Shown in pieces: positions 48,625-56,608 of a stretch of DNA of 64,000 nucleotides; the stretch's first letter is position 1, and the number at the start of each line of letters is the position of its first letter. The translations under genes and the position numbers were made by a program. The stretch spans positions 56,371-120,370 of the forward strand of contig NZ_CANLTC010000010.1 of the NCBI RefSeq assembly GCF_947493865.1. Reading direction: 5' to 3'. Origin of the DNA: an uncultured Halomonas sp. Lineage in GTDB: Bacteria; Pseudomonadota; Gammaproteobacteria; Pseudomonadales; Halomonadaceae. A model generated the notes under the pieces. The model was not told where the DNA came from. It ran no database searches and was given only the letters and a program-made list of their open reading frames with translations.

Positions 48625-49071
48625 TTATTCGGCCACCACGACTACGCGAATGGTAGCATTGACCTCCGGATGCAGGTGCAACTGGACGTCGTACTCGCCG
48701 GTAGCACGGAGAGGGCCTTCCGGCATACGAACTTCGCTCTTGGAGACCTCGATACCCGCCTGATACAGCGCATCCGCCAGATCGCGAGGGCCGATAGAAC
48801 CGAAGAGCTTGCCTTCGTCACCGGCCTTGGCGACCAGCGACAACTCGATATCGTTGAGCTGTTCGGCACGGTTCTCGGCTTCGCTCTTGCGCTCTGCTGC
48901 CTGCGCTTCGAGCTCGGCACGCTGGGATTCGAATGCTTGCACATTTTCCTTGGTTGCCGGTACGGCCAGGCCGTAGGGCACCAGATAGTTACGTCCATAA
49001 CCGGGCTTGACGGTGACCTTGTCACCTAGCGCACCCAGCCTACCGATATTGTCGAGCAGAATGACTTCCAT
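48625..49071 (-). CDS. rplI: 50S ribosomal protein L9
   Basis: 148-aa protein of the L1-stalk base. The N-terminal domain reads [36 protein letters not shown], a long helix with [14 protein letters not shown] links it to a C-terminal domain ending TIRVVVVAE. It is the last gene of the rpsF-rpsR-DUF2232-rplI operon. Confidence 0.98.
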   Translation of the reverse strand: MEVILLDNIGRLGALGDKVTVKPGYGRNYLVPYGLAVPATKENVQAFESQRAELEAQAAERKSEAENRAEQLNDIELSLVAKAGDEGKLFGSIGPRDLADALYQAGIEVSKSEVRMPEGPLRATGEYDVQLHLHPEVNATIRVVVVAE

Positions 49072-49086
49072 CTCGTTAACCTCTTG

Positions 49087-49938
49087 TCATTGGCTGCGGG
49101 CCATTCGGCCGCGAAAATCCGCGAAGGTGTCGATGAAACCCAGCAGCAGCACAATCAAAATCATGGGCCATGTCGTCAGCAGCAATATATAAAACGCTAC
49201 CAGCCATAGCTTGTTCATACCCTTGAGACCGACAAAACCATGTATCAGCGCAACGCCACTCACCAATAGCGGTACCCAGGCCAGCATGGCAAGGGCCGGC
49301 AGTGCCAGCAGAACACCCGCGATGCCCAGCCCTATCAGCAGCGCCAGTTCCTTGACCGTAAGCCGCAGCGCCTGGAATTCACTGCGAAAGCCGCCGGGAT
49401 TGTACAACCCCGCCTGCCAGCTACGCGCCAGCGCAAGACACGCCACCGCAGCCAACAATACGATCAACCCCGTCACACCGCCGATCAGCAGGCCTGCGAG
49501 TTGCTCGGTCGCAACGCCTTGGTCGTTGAGCTGCCCCAGCATACGCTCGATTTCCGGCGAACTCTGCTGCAGTTGCTCAAGCAGCGGTCCCGCCCCGCCA
49601 GGGGGCAGGAATATCCCCAGTTGAATCATCGCAGCGCCGACCAGGGCACCTACAATCAGAGCCTCGCTCCAGCGCATGCGAGCACGCAGCACGGTGGCCA
49701 TCAGTGTCACCAGCAGCAGGCTTGCCAAGGGAATGACATCCCCCTGGCTCCACCACCAACCGGTAGGCACCGCCGCAGCGATGATCACCAGCAGCGCTGA
49801 ACTCAGTCCAAGGCGCAGAGTGACCAAAGCGGCCACCGCGGCGCTGAACCAGAACAGCCACGGTACGATTGCCGCCAGGGCAGCAGCCCCCGCTGCCTGA
49901 GGTGTACCGCGCATGACCCAGCGGGCCAGGGGAAGCAT
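49087..49938 (-). CDS. DUF2232-type integral membrane protein
   Basis: 283-aa protein with about eight hydrophobic helices and a soluble loop near residues 120-150 (LEQLQQSSPEIERMLGQLND). It resembles the DUF2232 membrane proteins that many proteobacteria place between rpsR and rplI. No function is established. The ATG at 49938 is used; a GTG three bases earlier is equally possible. It begins 12 bp after rpsR and ends 15 bp before rplI, so it is expressed with the ribosomal proteins. Confidence 0.85.
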   Translation of the reverse strand: MLPLARWVMRGTPQAAGAAALAAIVPWLFWFSAAVAALVTLRLGLSSALLVIIAAAVPTGWWWSQGDVIPLASLLLVTLMATVLRARMRWSEALIVGALVGAAMIQLGIFLPPGGAGPLLEQLQQSSPEIERMLGQLNDQGVATEQLAGLLIGGVTGLIVLLAAVACLALARSWQAGLYNPGGFRSEFQALRLTVKELALLIGLGIAGVLLALPALAMLAWVPLLVSGVALIHGFVGLKGMNKLWLVAFYILLLTTWPMILIVLLLGFIDTFADFRGRMARSQ

Positions 49939-49950
49939 CACGCCGACGTC

Positions 49951-50178
49951 TTACTGGTGACTATCGGTATAGGGTAGTAGCGACAGATAACGAGCACGCT
50001 TGATGGCTGTCGAAAGCTGACGCTGATAACGCGCTCGCGTGCCAGTGATGCGGCTCGGAACGATCTTGCCGGTTTCCGTGATATAGGCCTTGAGCGTATC
50101 GAGATCCTTGTAATCGATATGCTTTATGCCTTCTGCGGTGAAACGACAGAACTTACGGCGACGGAAAAAACGTGCCAT
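49951..50178 (-). CDS. rpsR: 30S ribosomal protein S18
   Basis: 75-aa platform protein that binds 16S rRNA together with S6. [17 protein letters not shown], then [26 protein letters not shown] and a basic [22 protein letters not shown] match the family closely. It lies 24 bp downstream of rpsF. Confidence 0.98.
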   Translation of the reverse strand: MARFFRRRKFCRFTAEGIKHIDYKDLDTLKAYITETGKIVPSRITGTRARYQRQLSTAIKRARYLSLLPYTDSHQ

Positions 50179-50202
50179 GAATCATCCTCCTGGAAATGCG
50201 GA

Positions 50203-50682
50203 TCACTGGGCGTCGGCGGTTTGCGGACGCTCGGAACTATCGTCGGAACGTTCACGACTGTCGTCTGAGCGCTCACGGCTGTCGTCGTCACGCTCACTGC
50301 TGTCATCGTCACGCTCGCCACGGGGCTTGTCGGAACGGTCTTCACGACGCGGGCGGCGGTCATCAGCAGGCTTCATCATCGGTGAAGCTTCGGTGACGGC
50401 TTCCTTGCAGCGCACGACCAGGCTACGGATGATCGCATCGTTGAAACGGAAGATGTTCTCGAGTTCGTCGAGGGTCTCGCCGCGGCACTCGATGTTCATC
50501 AGCACGTAGTGGGCTTTATGGATCTTGTTGATCGGGTAGGCCAGGTGACGGCGACCCCAATCCTCAAGACGGTGAACGGTACCGCCGTTGTCGGTAACGA
50601 GCCCGGTGTAGCGCTCGACCATGGCGGACACCTGCTCGCTCTGGTCCGGGTGGACCATGAAGACGACTTCATAATGACGCAT
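50203..50682 (-). CDS. rpsF: 30S ribosomal protein S6 with extended repetitive tail
   Basis: Partner of S18 on the 30S platform. The first ~100 residues are a standard S6 fold ([64 protein letters not shown]). The 159-aa product then has a long charged tail built of repeats such as [14 protein letters not shown] and SDDSRER, ending RPQTADAQ. E. coli S6 has a much shorter acidic tail that RimK extends with glutamates. The start at 50682 follows AAAGGAGAG. It heads the rpsF-rpsR-rplI operon. Confidence 0.97.
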   Translation of the reverse strand: MRHYEVVFMVHPDQSEQVSAMVERYTGLVTDNGGTVHRLEDWGRRHLAYPINKIHKAHYVLMNIECRGETLDELENIFRFNDAIIRSLVVRCKEAVTEASPMMKPADDRRPRREDRSDKPRGERDDDSSERDDDSRERSDDSRERSDDSSERPQTADAQ

Positions 50683-50793
50683 GAACTCTCCTTTCGGTTT
50701 GACAGCTTCCTGGGGGCAGGGAAATCCCACCGCGGGAAGCAAGGAGTCGTGGTTTACTAGATGAACTAGATGGGGTGTTCGAAGAACCGCATT

Positions 50794-50822
50794 ATTGTAA
50801 TGATCCCCCCCTCTTCTTGCAA
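50794..50822 (-). promoter_or_regulatory. Sigma70-type promoter for the rpsF operon
   Basis: On the minus strand, TTGCAA (50822-50817) and TACAAT (50799-50794) are 17 bp apart. The predicted leader of about 105 nt has a GC-rich region ending AAACCGAAAGGAG and could hold an S6:S18 autoregulatory structure, which I cannot confirm. Confidence 0.6.
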
Positions 50823-50839
50823 GAAAAGGCGAGATCCTG

Positions 50840-51670
50840 TCAGCGCCGTTGGCGCACTACTTCATACAGACAGATACCGGCGGCTACCGACACGTTGAGA
50901 CTGGAGACACTGCCGGCCATGGGTAACCTGATCAGCGTGTCGCAGGCCTCCCGGGTCAGGCGCCTCAATCCCTTGCCCTCGGCGCCCATCACCAGCCCGC
51001 AAGGGCCGGTAAGGTCGATATCGAACAAGCTTGCTTCCGCCTCACCGGCTGCCCCGCTCAACCAGACCCCGGCATCCTTGAGCCGTGCCATGGCTCTTGC
51101 CAGATTGGTGACCTGATAGACCGGCACGCTCTCCGCTGCGCCCGAGGCCACCTTGCGTACCACGGCGTTGAGAGGCGCGGACTTGTCCTTTGGCAGGATG
51201 ACGCCATGAGCGCCCGCCGCATCGGCGCTACGCAGGCAGGCGCCGAGATTGTGCACATCGGTGACGCCATCGAGAATCAGCAGCAGCGGCGGCTCCGGGT
51301 GCGGCCATCCATTGAGCCGCAACATCAACTCTTCTTCACTATGTGCCATGAGCGGCGTGCAGAAGGCAACGACTCCTTGATGCGCGCCACCCTGGGCGAT
51401 CTCATCGAGCACTTCGCGTGGATGGTGGGTCAGGTGCGTACCGGCATGGCGTGCCTTGTCCACTAGCGTGGACAAGCGGGTTTCCGCCTGGCCTTCCTGC
51501 ACCCACAGCTCTCGCGGCATGGCATCCTGGTTGAACAATGCCTCGACCGCATGCATGCCAAACACGGCATCTAGGCCATTGGGCCTGACTGCACCGGTAG
51601 ACCGAGCATCCTTGCCGCGACGTGGACTCCGGGACGAAGTGCGGCCACGGGATGAACCAGCGCGACTCAT
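50840..51670 (-). CDS. rlmB: 23S rRNA (guanosine-2251-2'-O)-methyltransferase RlmB
   Basis: SpoU-family methyltransferase. It is 276 aa with a basic N-terminal extension ([18 protein letters not shown]) before the substrate-binding part [10 protein letters not shown]. The knot has motifs [39 protein letters not shown] and [22 protein letters not shown]. It overlaps rnr by four bases, the same order (rnr-rlmB) as in enterobacteria. Confidence 0.97.
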   Translation of the reverse strand: MSRAGSSRGRTSSRSPRRGKDARSTGAVRPNGLDAVFGMHAVEALFNQDAMPRELWVQEGQAETRLSTLVDKARHAGTHLTHHPREVLDEIAQGGAHQGVVAFCTPLMAHSEEELMLRLNGWPHPEPPLLLILDGVTDVHNLGACLRSADAAGAHGVILPKDKSAPLNAVVRKVASGAAESVPVYQVTNLARAMARLKDAGVWLSGAAGEAEASLFDIDLTGPCGLVMGAEGKGLRRLTREACDTLIRLPMAGSVSSLNVSVAAGICLYEVVRQRR

Positions 51671-54108
51671 GTCTTGTTGCCGGCGGGCTTGCGCCTACCC
51701 CGCCGGGAACGACCTGGCGCACCGGCCTTGTCTTTTTCGCGCTCTTTCTTGCCCGGCCGCGACTTGTGTTTATTGGATGTCGCCTGCCCCGCTTTTTCGT
51801 CCTTGGGCGCCGGGGCGCCAGCGGCGCTGGCCTTGGGCTTGCGCGGCTGACGCTGCTTGCGTGGCTTTTCATCGATCAACTCGAAATCGATCTTGCGATC
51901 GTCGAGATCGACCCGGGCCACCTGCACGGTAACCCCATCCCCAAGGCGATAGGCCATGCCGCCACGCTCACCCTTGAGGCGATGCTTCTCGGGCTCGTAA
52001 TGATAGTAGTCCGAGGGCAGTGAGGTGACATGAACCAGCCCTTCCACATACACATCGTCGAGCCGCACGAAGATGCCAAACCCGGTCACCGAGGCGATGG
52101 TGCCCTCGAAGACGTCGCCCACCTTGTCGGACATGAACTCGCACTTGAGCCAATCGGCAACGTCGCGCGTGGCGTCGTCGGCGCGGCGCTCGGTCATCGA
52201 GCAGTGTTCGCCCAGCTCGACCATCTGCTCGAAGGTATAAGGGCACCACTGGCTGGGTTTTTCCACCGGCGCCCCCTCGACCCGCTCGACCGTCGAGGTC
52301 TTGCGCGGGCCTCGAATCACCGAGCGAATCGCGCGATGTACCAGCAGATCCGGATAGCGCCGGATCGGCGAGGTGAAGTGGGCATAGGCCTGATAGGCCA
52401 GGCCGAAGTGTCCTTCATTCTGCGGTGAGTAAACCGCCTGGCTCATCGAGCGCAGCATTACCGTCTGAATGATGTCCGCATCCGGTCGATCCTTGATCAC
52501 CTCGCGCAGCGCCTGGTAATCCTGAGGCGTGGGGTCATCCCCGCCACCCAGGGACAGGCCCAGCTCGTTGAGAAACAGGCGAAGCTTGTCGAGCCGTTCC
52601 GGGGAGGGCGGCTGGTGAATGCGATACAGCGCGGGCAGATCATGCTTGTCGAGGAAACGCGCGGTAGCCACGTTGGCCGCCAGCATGCACTCCTCGATCA
52701 GCTTGTGAGCGTCGTTGCGGGTGCGCGGTACGATGGCCTCGATCTTGCGCTCGGAATTGAACAGGATTTCCGTTTCCGTGGTTTCGAAGTCGATGGCTCC
52801 ACGTTGGCTGCGGGACGCTCGCAGTATCTTGTAAAGGGCATGCAGGTTTTTCAGTGACGGCAATACCGAACGATAGCGCTCGCACAGCGCCTGGCCTTCG
52901 GCGCTATCCGGCGATTCGAGCATTTCTCCGACTTGCGTATAGGTCAGTCGCGCATGGGAGCGAATGACCGCCTCGTAGAATTTGTAGCGGCTGATCGCCC
53001 CGGTCTGGGAAATGTTCATCTCACAGACCAGGGTCAAGCGATCGACGTCAGGATTCAGCGAGCAGAGACCATTGGAAAGAAGCTCCGGCAGCATCGGCAC
53101 CACCTGGCCCGGAAAGTAGACCGAATTACCTCGGGTATGCCCTTCCTGATCCAGCGCCGAGCCGATGCGCACATAATGAGACACATCGGCAATGGCGACC
53201 AGCAGCTTCCAGCTTCCCGACTTGGTCTTCCAGGCACATACCGCGTCATCGAAATCCTTGGCGTCCTCGCCATCGATGGTGACCAGGGGTGTATCCCGCA
53301 GGTCGACCCGATGCTGCTTGTCTGCCTCGACCACTTCCGCGGAAATACCGGCAATCTCGTCTTCGACTTCCGGCGGGAAATCCGCGGGTATATCGTGGCT
53401 GCGAATGGCAATGTCGATCTCCATGCCCGGGTCCATGCGCTCTCCCAGCACCTCGACGACTTCACCCACCGGCTGCATCCGGGTCTCTGGCTGCTGGGTG
53501 ATCTTGACTGAAACGACCTGTCCGTCCCTGGCGCCGCCGGTCGCCTTGTTGGGGATGATCACTTCGAGCGGGATGCGCGAATTCTCCGGGATCAATACGC
53601 TGAATTCGCTGGAGCGCTCACGATAGATGCCCACCAGGGTCTGGGTATTGCGCGCCAGTATCTCGACGATGGTGGCCTCGTCGCGGCCACGCCGATCCCG
53701 GCCACTCACCCGCGTCAAGACATGGTCACCATGAAAGACCCGGCGCATCTGACGAGGCGGCATCACCAGATCCGGTTTCTTGCCATCATCGCGGATCAGA
53801 AACCCGAAGCCGTCGCGATGCCCCAGCACCTTGCCCTTGACCAGATCGAGCTTGTCGATCAAGGCGTAATTGCCACGTCGATCCCGCAGTATCTGGCCGT
53901 CACGCTCCATGGCAGCCAGGCGCCGACGCACTGCTTCGAGCTGGTCGTCATCCTCCAGCCCCAGCAGGCGGCTCATGTTCTCGTGGGTAATGGGTTTGCC
54001 GTACTCTTCGAGTCGGGATAGAAGATACTCCCGGCTGGGCACGGGCCGATCGTATTTATGGGCTTCGCGCTCCGCCTGTGGGTCGTCGCTCAACGTCCAA
54101 TGGTTCAT
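51667..54108 (-). CDS. rnr: Ribonuclease R
   Basis: Processive 3'-5' exoribonuclease that degrades structured RNA. It is 813 aa: an N-terminal HTH-like part, two cold-shock domains (KGKVLGHRDGFGFLIRDDG), and a catalytic RNB core with the aspartates in TIDGEDAKDFDDAVCAW and HAYAHFTSPIRRYPDLLVHR-type end. An S1 domain (VGDVFEGTIASVTGFGIFVRLDD) and a long Lys/Arg/Pro tail follow. The start at 54108 has GAGGAAG upstream and gives MNHWTLSDDP. It is divergent from the tRNA-Leu pair and coupled to rlmB. Confidence 0.96.
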   Translation of the reverse strand: MNHWTLSDDPQAEREAHKYDRPVPSREYLLSRLEEYGKPITHENMSRLLGLEDDDQLEAVRRRLAAMERDGQILRDRRGNYALIDKLDLVKGKVLGHRDGFGFLIRDDGKKPDLVMPPRQMRRVFHGDHVLTRVSGRDRRGRDEATIVEILARNTQTLVGIYRERSSEFSVLIPENSRIPLEVIIPNKATGGARDGQVVSVKITQQPETRMQPVGEVVEVLGERMDPGMEIDIAIRSHDIPADFPPEVEDEIAGISAEVVEADKQHRVDLRDTPLVTIDGEDAKDFDDAVCAWKTKSGSWKLLVAIADVSHYVRIGSALDQEGHTRGNSVYFPGQVVPMLPELLSNGLCSLNPDVDRLTLVCEMNISQTGAISRYKFYEAVIRSHARLTYTQVGEMLESPDSAEGQALCERYRSVLPSLKNLHALYKILRASRSQRGAIDFETTETEILFNSERKIEAIVPRTRNDAHKLIEECMLAANVATARFLDKHDLPALYRIHQPPSPERLDKLRLFLNELGLSLGGGDDPTPQDYQALREVIKDRPDADIIQTVMLRSMSQAVYSPQNEGHFGLAYQAYAHFTSPIRRYPDLLVHRAIRSVIRGPRKTSTVERVEGAPVEKPSQWCPYTFEQMVELGEHCSMTERRADDATRDVADWLKCEFMSDKVGDVFEGTIASVTGFGIFVRLDDVYVEGLVHVTSLPSDYYHYEPEKHRLKGERGGMAYRLGDGVTVQVARVDLDDRKIDFELIDEKPRKQRQPRKPKASAAGAPAPKDEKAGQATSNKHKSRPGKKEREKDKAGAPGRSRRGRRKPAGNKT

Positions 54109-54265
54109 GAATGAAGCTTCCTCGAGAAGAAATGGGCGTGCGGCAGCCGGTATGAAGCAAGATAAGAATAAAGTGTCATGGGCGCAGTATAGCGCCGCCA
54201 GGGAAACGACCCAACCATCAGCTGTGGAAACGCCAATTTCAGCCGCTGAAACGGCGTTTTCCTGC

Positions 54266-54293
54266 TTGCATTCCGACGCAGAATCGGTAATAT
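54266..54293 (+). promoter_or_regulatory. Candidate promoter for the tRNA-Leu genes
   Basis: TTGCAT (54266-54271) and TAATAT (54288-54293) are 16 bp apart, followed by a GC-rich discriminator (GCGTGACC). This is typical of stable-RNA promoters, and the first tRNA starts 13 bp after the -10. Confidence 0.5.
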
Positions 54294-54305
54294 GCGTGAC
54301 CACTT

Positions 54306-54392
54306 GCCCGGGTGGCGGAATTGGTAGACGCGCTAGCTTCAGGTGCTAGTATCCTTACGGATGTGGAGGTTCAAGTCCTCTCCCGGGCACCA
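54306..54392 (+). tRNA. tRNA-Leu (anticodon CAG)
   Basis: 87 nt including encoded CCA. Acceptor GCCCGGG pairs with CCCGGGC; D-loop contains GGAATTGGTAGACG; the anticodon stem CTAGC/GCTAG holds loop TTCAGGT; a class II variable arm (ATCCTTACGGAT) and the T-loop GGTTCAAGTCC are present. It reads CUG. Confidence 0.98.
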
Positions 54393-54428
54393 GATTAAAG
54401 ATTTCAGTAATACAAGCAACGATGATGC

Positions 54429-54515
54429 GCCCAGGTGGCGGAATTGGTAGACGCGCTAGCTTCAGGTGCTAGTATCCTTACGGATGTGGAGGTTCAAGTC
54501 CTCTCCTGGGCACCA
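54429..54515 (+). tRNA. tRNA-Leu (anticodon CAG), second copy
   Basis: 87 nt, identical to the first copy except that a G-C acceptor pair is replaced by A-T (GCCCAGG with CCTGGGC), a compensated change. It lies 36 bp after the first copy, probably on the same precursor. Confidence 0.98.
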
Positions 54516-54586
54516 CACGCATCGCATCATCTTCTCCTATCCCCCCTTTGCTTCCGTTCTCGTTTTTCGGCCACTTTCTTGAGTGC

Positions 54587-55441
54587 TCAATAACGCGACG
54601 GCAACCTGGCTACTTTCTTTAAATCCCATCCTTGTTCCCGAATGCCGCTTTCAAGCCCTGCTTCGACGTCATCTGGCAATAGCGAGAAGAAATCCAGCCC
54701 GGTGCGCGCCTCGATCTCATCGATACTCACCAGATAGCGATCCAGCGGTTCGTTTCCTTGCACCGTCTGCGGCATGAGAAATGCCAGCGCTTTAGGCTGC
54801 TTGCTCGGCACCACGATGATCTTGTAGAACGCCTGGGGCACTTCGACCAGACCGACTCGGTTGAAGACATTATCGAGAAAGTCCGGTGGAAAGACGGGGC
54901 CGGTGATCACCTCAACGACCCCGAAGCGTGCTACGAAGTGATCGATGACCACCTCTTCGAGGCGTTGCCAAAGCTTGCGGTTCAGGTCCGGCCGCTGGGG
55001 TGAGATGTTCGACATAAGGAATGTCTGGGTTTGCGCCGTGCGCCCGTGAACCGTGGCGATGGCATAATTGGGCGCCAAGTGGCCTCTATCGTAACCGCTG
55101 CCAAAATAGCTTTCCGGCGCGATGGGCCACAGCGTTCGCCAGTCCCGCTTGAAATTCGGACGCGGCCCGCTGCGAGGATCATCGACTTCCCGCAGCCGAT
55201 AGCTCACCCATAGCGGATTTACCCGCAGGTCGGACCAGCCGATCAAAGTGCCATCGTTGCGCAGGACACGGTGAAAATTGGTAACGCCAAGAGTGTCCCA
55301 GGTAGGCACGCCCATCCAGCTCAAGCGATCACGAACGTCCTGCTCCTGCCAATACCACAAGCCGGTGGCAACCGACACAAACAGCAGCGAAACACCCAGA
55401 TTGCGCATCTGGCGGCGTATAAATGGAAAAGAAAGTAGCAT
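54587..55441 (-). CDS. Membrane-anchored DNA/RNA non-specific endonuclease (EndoG-like)
   Basis: 284 aa. An N-terminal hydrophobic helix (NLGVSLLFVSVATGLWYW) would anchor the protein with the nuclease domain in the periplasm. The Endonuclease_NS motif DRGHLAPN (catalytic histidine) is intact and followed by FLMSNISPQRPDLNRKLWQRLEE, with the conserved asparagine and glutamate. A role in nucleic-acid scavenging or defence against incoming DNA is possible, not shown. It lies downstream of the RAM-domain gene on the same strand, separated by a palindromic repeat. Confidence 0.9.
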   Translation of the reverse strand: MLLSFPFIRRQMRNLGVSLLFVSVATGLWYWQEQDVRDRLSWMGVPTWDTLGVTNFHRVLRNDGTLIGWSDLRVNPLWVSYRLREVDDPRSGPRPNFKRDWRTLWPIAPESYFGSGYDRGHLAPNYAIATVHGRTAQTQTFLMSNISPQRPDLNRKLWQRLEEVVIDHFVARFGVVEVITGPVFPPDFLDNVFNRVGLVEVPQAFYKIIVVPSKQPKALAFLMPQTVQGNEPLDRYLVSIDEIEARTGLDFFSLLPDDVEAGLESGIREQGWDLKKVARLPSRY

Positions 55442-55483
55442 CGATCGCTTATTTGAATTCTAAAGAAATGTTTAAAAAGAATT

Positions 55484-55537
55484 AGGCTTGGAATGAAAAG
55501 TCGACAAGCGAAATCCAGGCGCTTTTCAACCAAGCCT
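55484..55537. repeat. Short palindromic element, copy 2
   Basis: Arms AGGCTTGGAATGAAAAGT (55484-55501) and CGCTTTTCAACCAAGCCT (55520-55537) pair apart from a small mismatch. The centre CGACAAGCGAAATCCAGG resembles CAGCGAGCGAAGTCTAGA next to the left arm of the 3234-3376 copy. It begins at the first base of the stop codon of the minus-strand RAM-domain gene and may act as its terminator. Confidence 0.75.
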
Positions 55538-55812
55538 CAAAGACCGACGCTGAACATGGTCTCCAAATCATGCCGGGAATGCACCTGCATGGCGTTCAAT
55601 GTCTCGGTTTCGCGAATGCCATCGACGCGCATGAGCCGCTCGGTGACCAGTTCCGCGAGACTTTCGAAGTTGCTGGTCCTTGCAATGGCGACCAGATCGT
55701 AACGGCCGCAGGTCGAATAGACCTCACTGATGCCATTGACTTCTGCCAAGCGTTCGGCAACGCCCTTGATCTGGCCTTTTTCGGCATTGATCAGAATCAC
55801 CGCATTTTGCAT
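55537..55812 (-). CDS. Stand-alone Lrp/AsnC effector (RAM) domain protein
   Basis: 91 aa with only the alpha-beta RAM domain of Lrp/AsnC regulators (VILINAEKGQIKGVAERLAEV, the RYDLVAIART segment, then MRVDGIRETETLNAMQVH). The DNA-binding helix-turn-helix is absent. The ATG at 55812 follows AAGGAGCC, so the short form is the real start and not a truncated call. Such proteins bind small ligands and may modify full-length Lrp-type regulators by mixed assembly. It is divergent from the HiPIP gene. Confidence 0.88.
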   Translation of the reverse strand: MQNAVILINAEKGQIKGVAERLAEVNGISEVYSTCGRYDLVAIARTSNFESLAELVTERLMRVDGIRETETLNAMQVHSRHDLETMFSVGL

Positions 55813-56175
55813 CGAACGGCTCCTTGCTTGCGTAGCAGTTGAATAGGGGTAAACGAGTGTCACGGTGGGACGGCCCGATATCACCCTGCAGTATATCAGT
55901 TATTCGTGAAACCGAAGCAGTCCAGATCCTGCCGGCCCGCAGGTACGCACTCAAAACCGCTACGCAGTTTGCTGCTCTCATTTTATCGCGCGACCAATTG
56001 CCGCGACCACTGCCATCTGGAAATTAGTGATTGCCGCCAGCATCGACTAGGATAAGAAGCATCGAAACGTGGCGTTTCGATCTGCTGCAAGCATGGCAGC
56101 ACAGTGCAGCAGAGCAAATTAGAGGCGAAAAACGCCCAAAACCGTGACTTATACATGAAAAATCAAGGAGATATC
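55813..56175. other. 363-bp divergent intergenic region (RAM protein / HiPIP)
   Basis: No gene is visible. The region holds promoters for both flanking genes and two consecutive inverted repeats near the HiPIP gene (56061-56112, described separately). AT-rich stretches at 55855-55910 and 56115-56175 flank them. The strong AAGGAG at 56166-56171 belongs to the HiPIP gene. Confidence 0.5.
56061..56112 (+). repeat. Two tandem inverted repeats upstream of the HiPIP gene
   Basis: ATCGAAACG-TGG-CGTTTCGAT (56061-56081) is a perfect 9-bp hairpin. It is followed at once by CTGCTGCA (56082-56089) and TGCAGCAG (56105-56112), an 8-bp perfect inverted repeat around 15 bases. They could be 5' untranslated hairpins that stabilise the mRNA, or operator sites. 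Confidence 0.7.
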
Positions 56176-56490
56176 ATGGCTCAACATAGTCGCCGTGCGT
56201 TCATGCGCAATAGTCTACTCGGCCTCGCTGCTTTGCCTTTTGGCGTTGGCATTCTTTCCCAACGGGCGTTTGCTCAGGAACTGGAACCACTCGACCCCGA
56301 GGATCCTCAGGCAAAGGCGTTGAATTACGTCAAGAACGCCGAAGAAGCAAGCGATCATCCGGCCTATGAGGAAGGTGAATTATGCTCCAACTGCATGTTC
56401 TTCCAGGAAGCCAATAACGGATGTCAGCTATTTCCGCAGAATAGCGTCGAACCGAACGGCTGGTGTCAATCCTGGGCCAAACAGGCCTGA
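56176..56490 (+). CDS. High-potential iron-sulfur protein (HiPIP), Tat-exported
   Basis: Periplasmic one-electron carrier with a [4Fe-4S] cluster at high potential. It is 104 aa. A twin-arginine signal (SRRAFMR at 5-11) is followed by a hydrophobic stretch and cleavage after AFA near 33. The four cluster cysteines are C70, C73, C83 and C97, with GWCQSW at the end typical of HiPIPs. The start follows AAGGAG at 56166. No electron-transfer partner gene lies nearby; cytochrome c oxidase or a reductase are candidates. Confidence 0.94.
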   Translation: MAQHSRRAFMRNSLLGLAALPFGVGILSQRAFAQELEPLDPEDPQAKALNYVKNAEEASDHPAYEEGELCSNCMFFQEANNGCQLFPQNSVEPNGWCQSWAKQA

Positions 56491-56513
56491 TTCTTTGCTT
56501 GTAAACCCAAGCA

Positions 56514-56541
56514 AAACGCGCCGGTATCGTCCGGCGCGTTT
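56514..56541. terminator. Bidirectional terminator between HiPIP and spoVR
   Basis: An 11-bp perfect inverted repeat (AAACGCGCCGG / CCGGCGCGTTT) with a six-base loop, flanked by short A and T runs, lies just after the HiPIP stop and between convergent genes. Confidence 0.88.
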
Positions 56542-56548
56542 CAGTATG

Positions 56549-56586
56549 CAAGTAATGCCGTACAAGTAATACCGTCCAAGTAGCAC
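56549..56586. repeat. Short tandem repeat after the terminator
   Basis: About 2.7 copies of a 14-bp unit: CAAGTAATGCCGTA, CAAGTAATACCGTC, CAAGTAGCAC. It lies between the terminator and the spoVR stop codon. Confidence 0.7.
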
Positions 56587-56608
56587 AGAGCGCAGGCATT
56601 TATCGCCT

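Noticed and set aside
54306..55441. tRNA-Leu pair followed by a nuclease gene as a genomic-island edge
   Set aside because: No integrase, no repeated tRNA 3' fragment that would mark attR, and flanking composition is unchanged.
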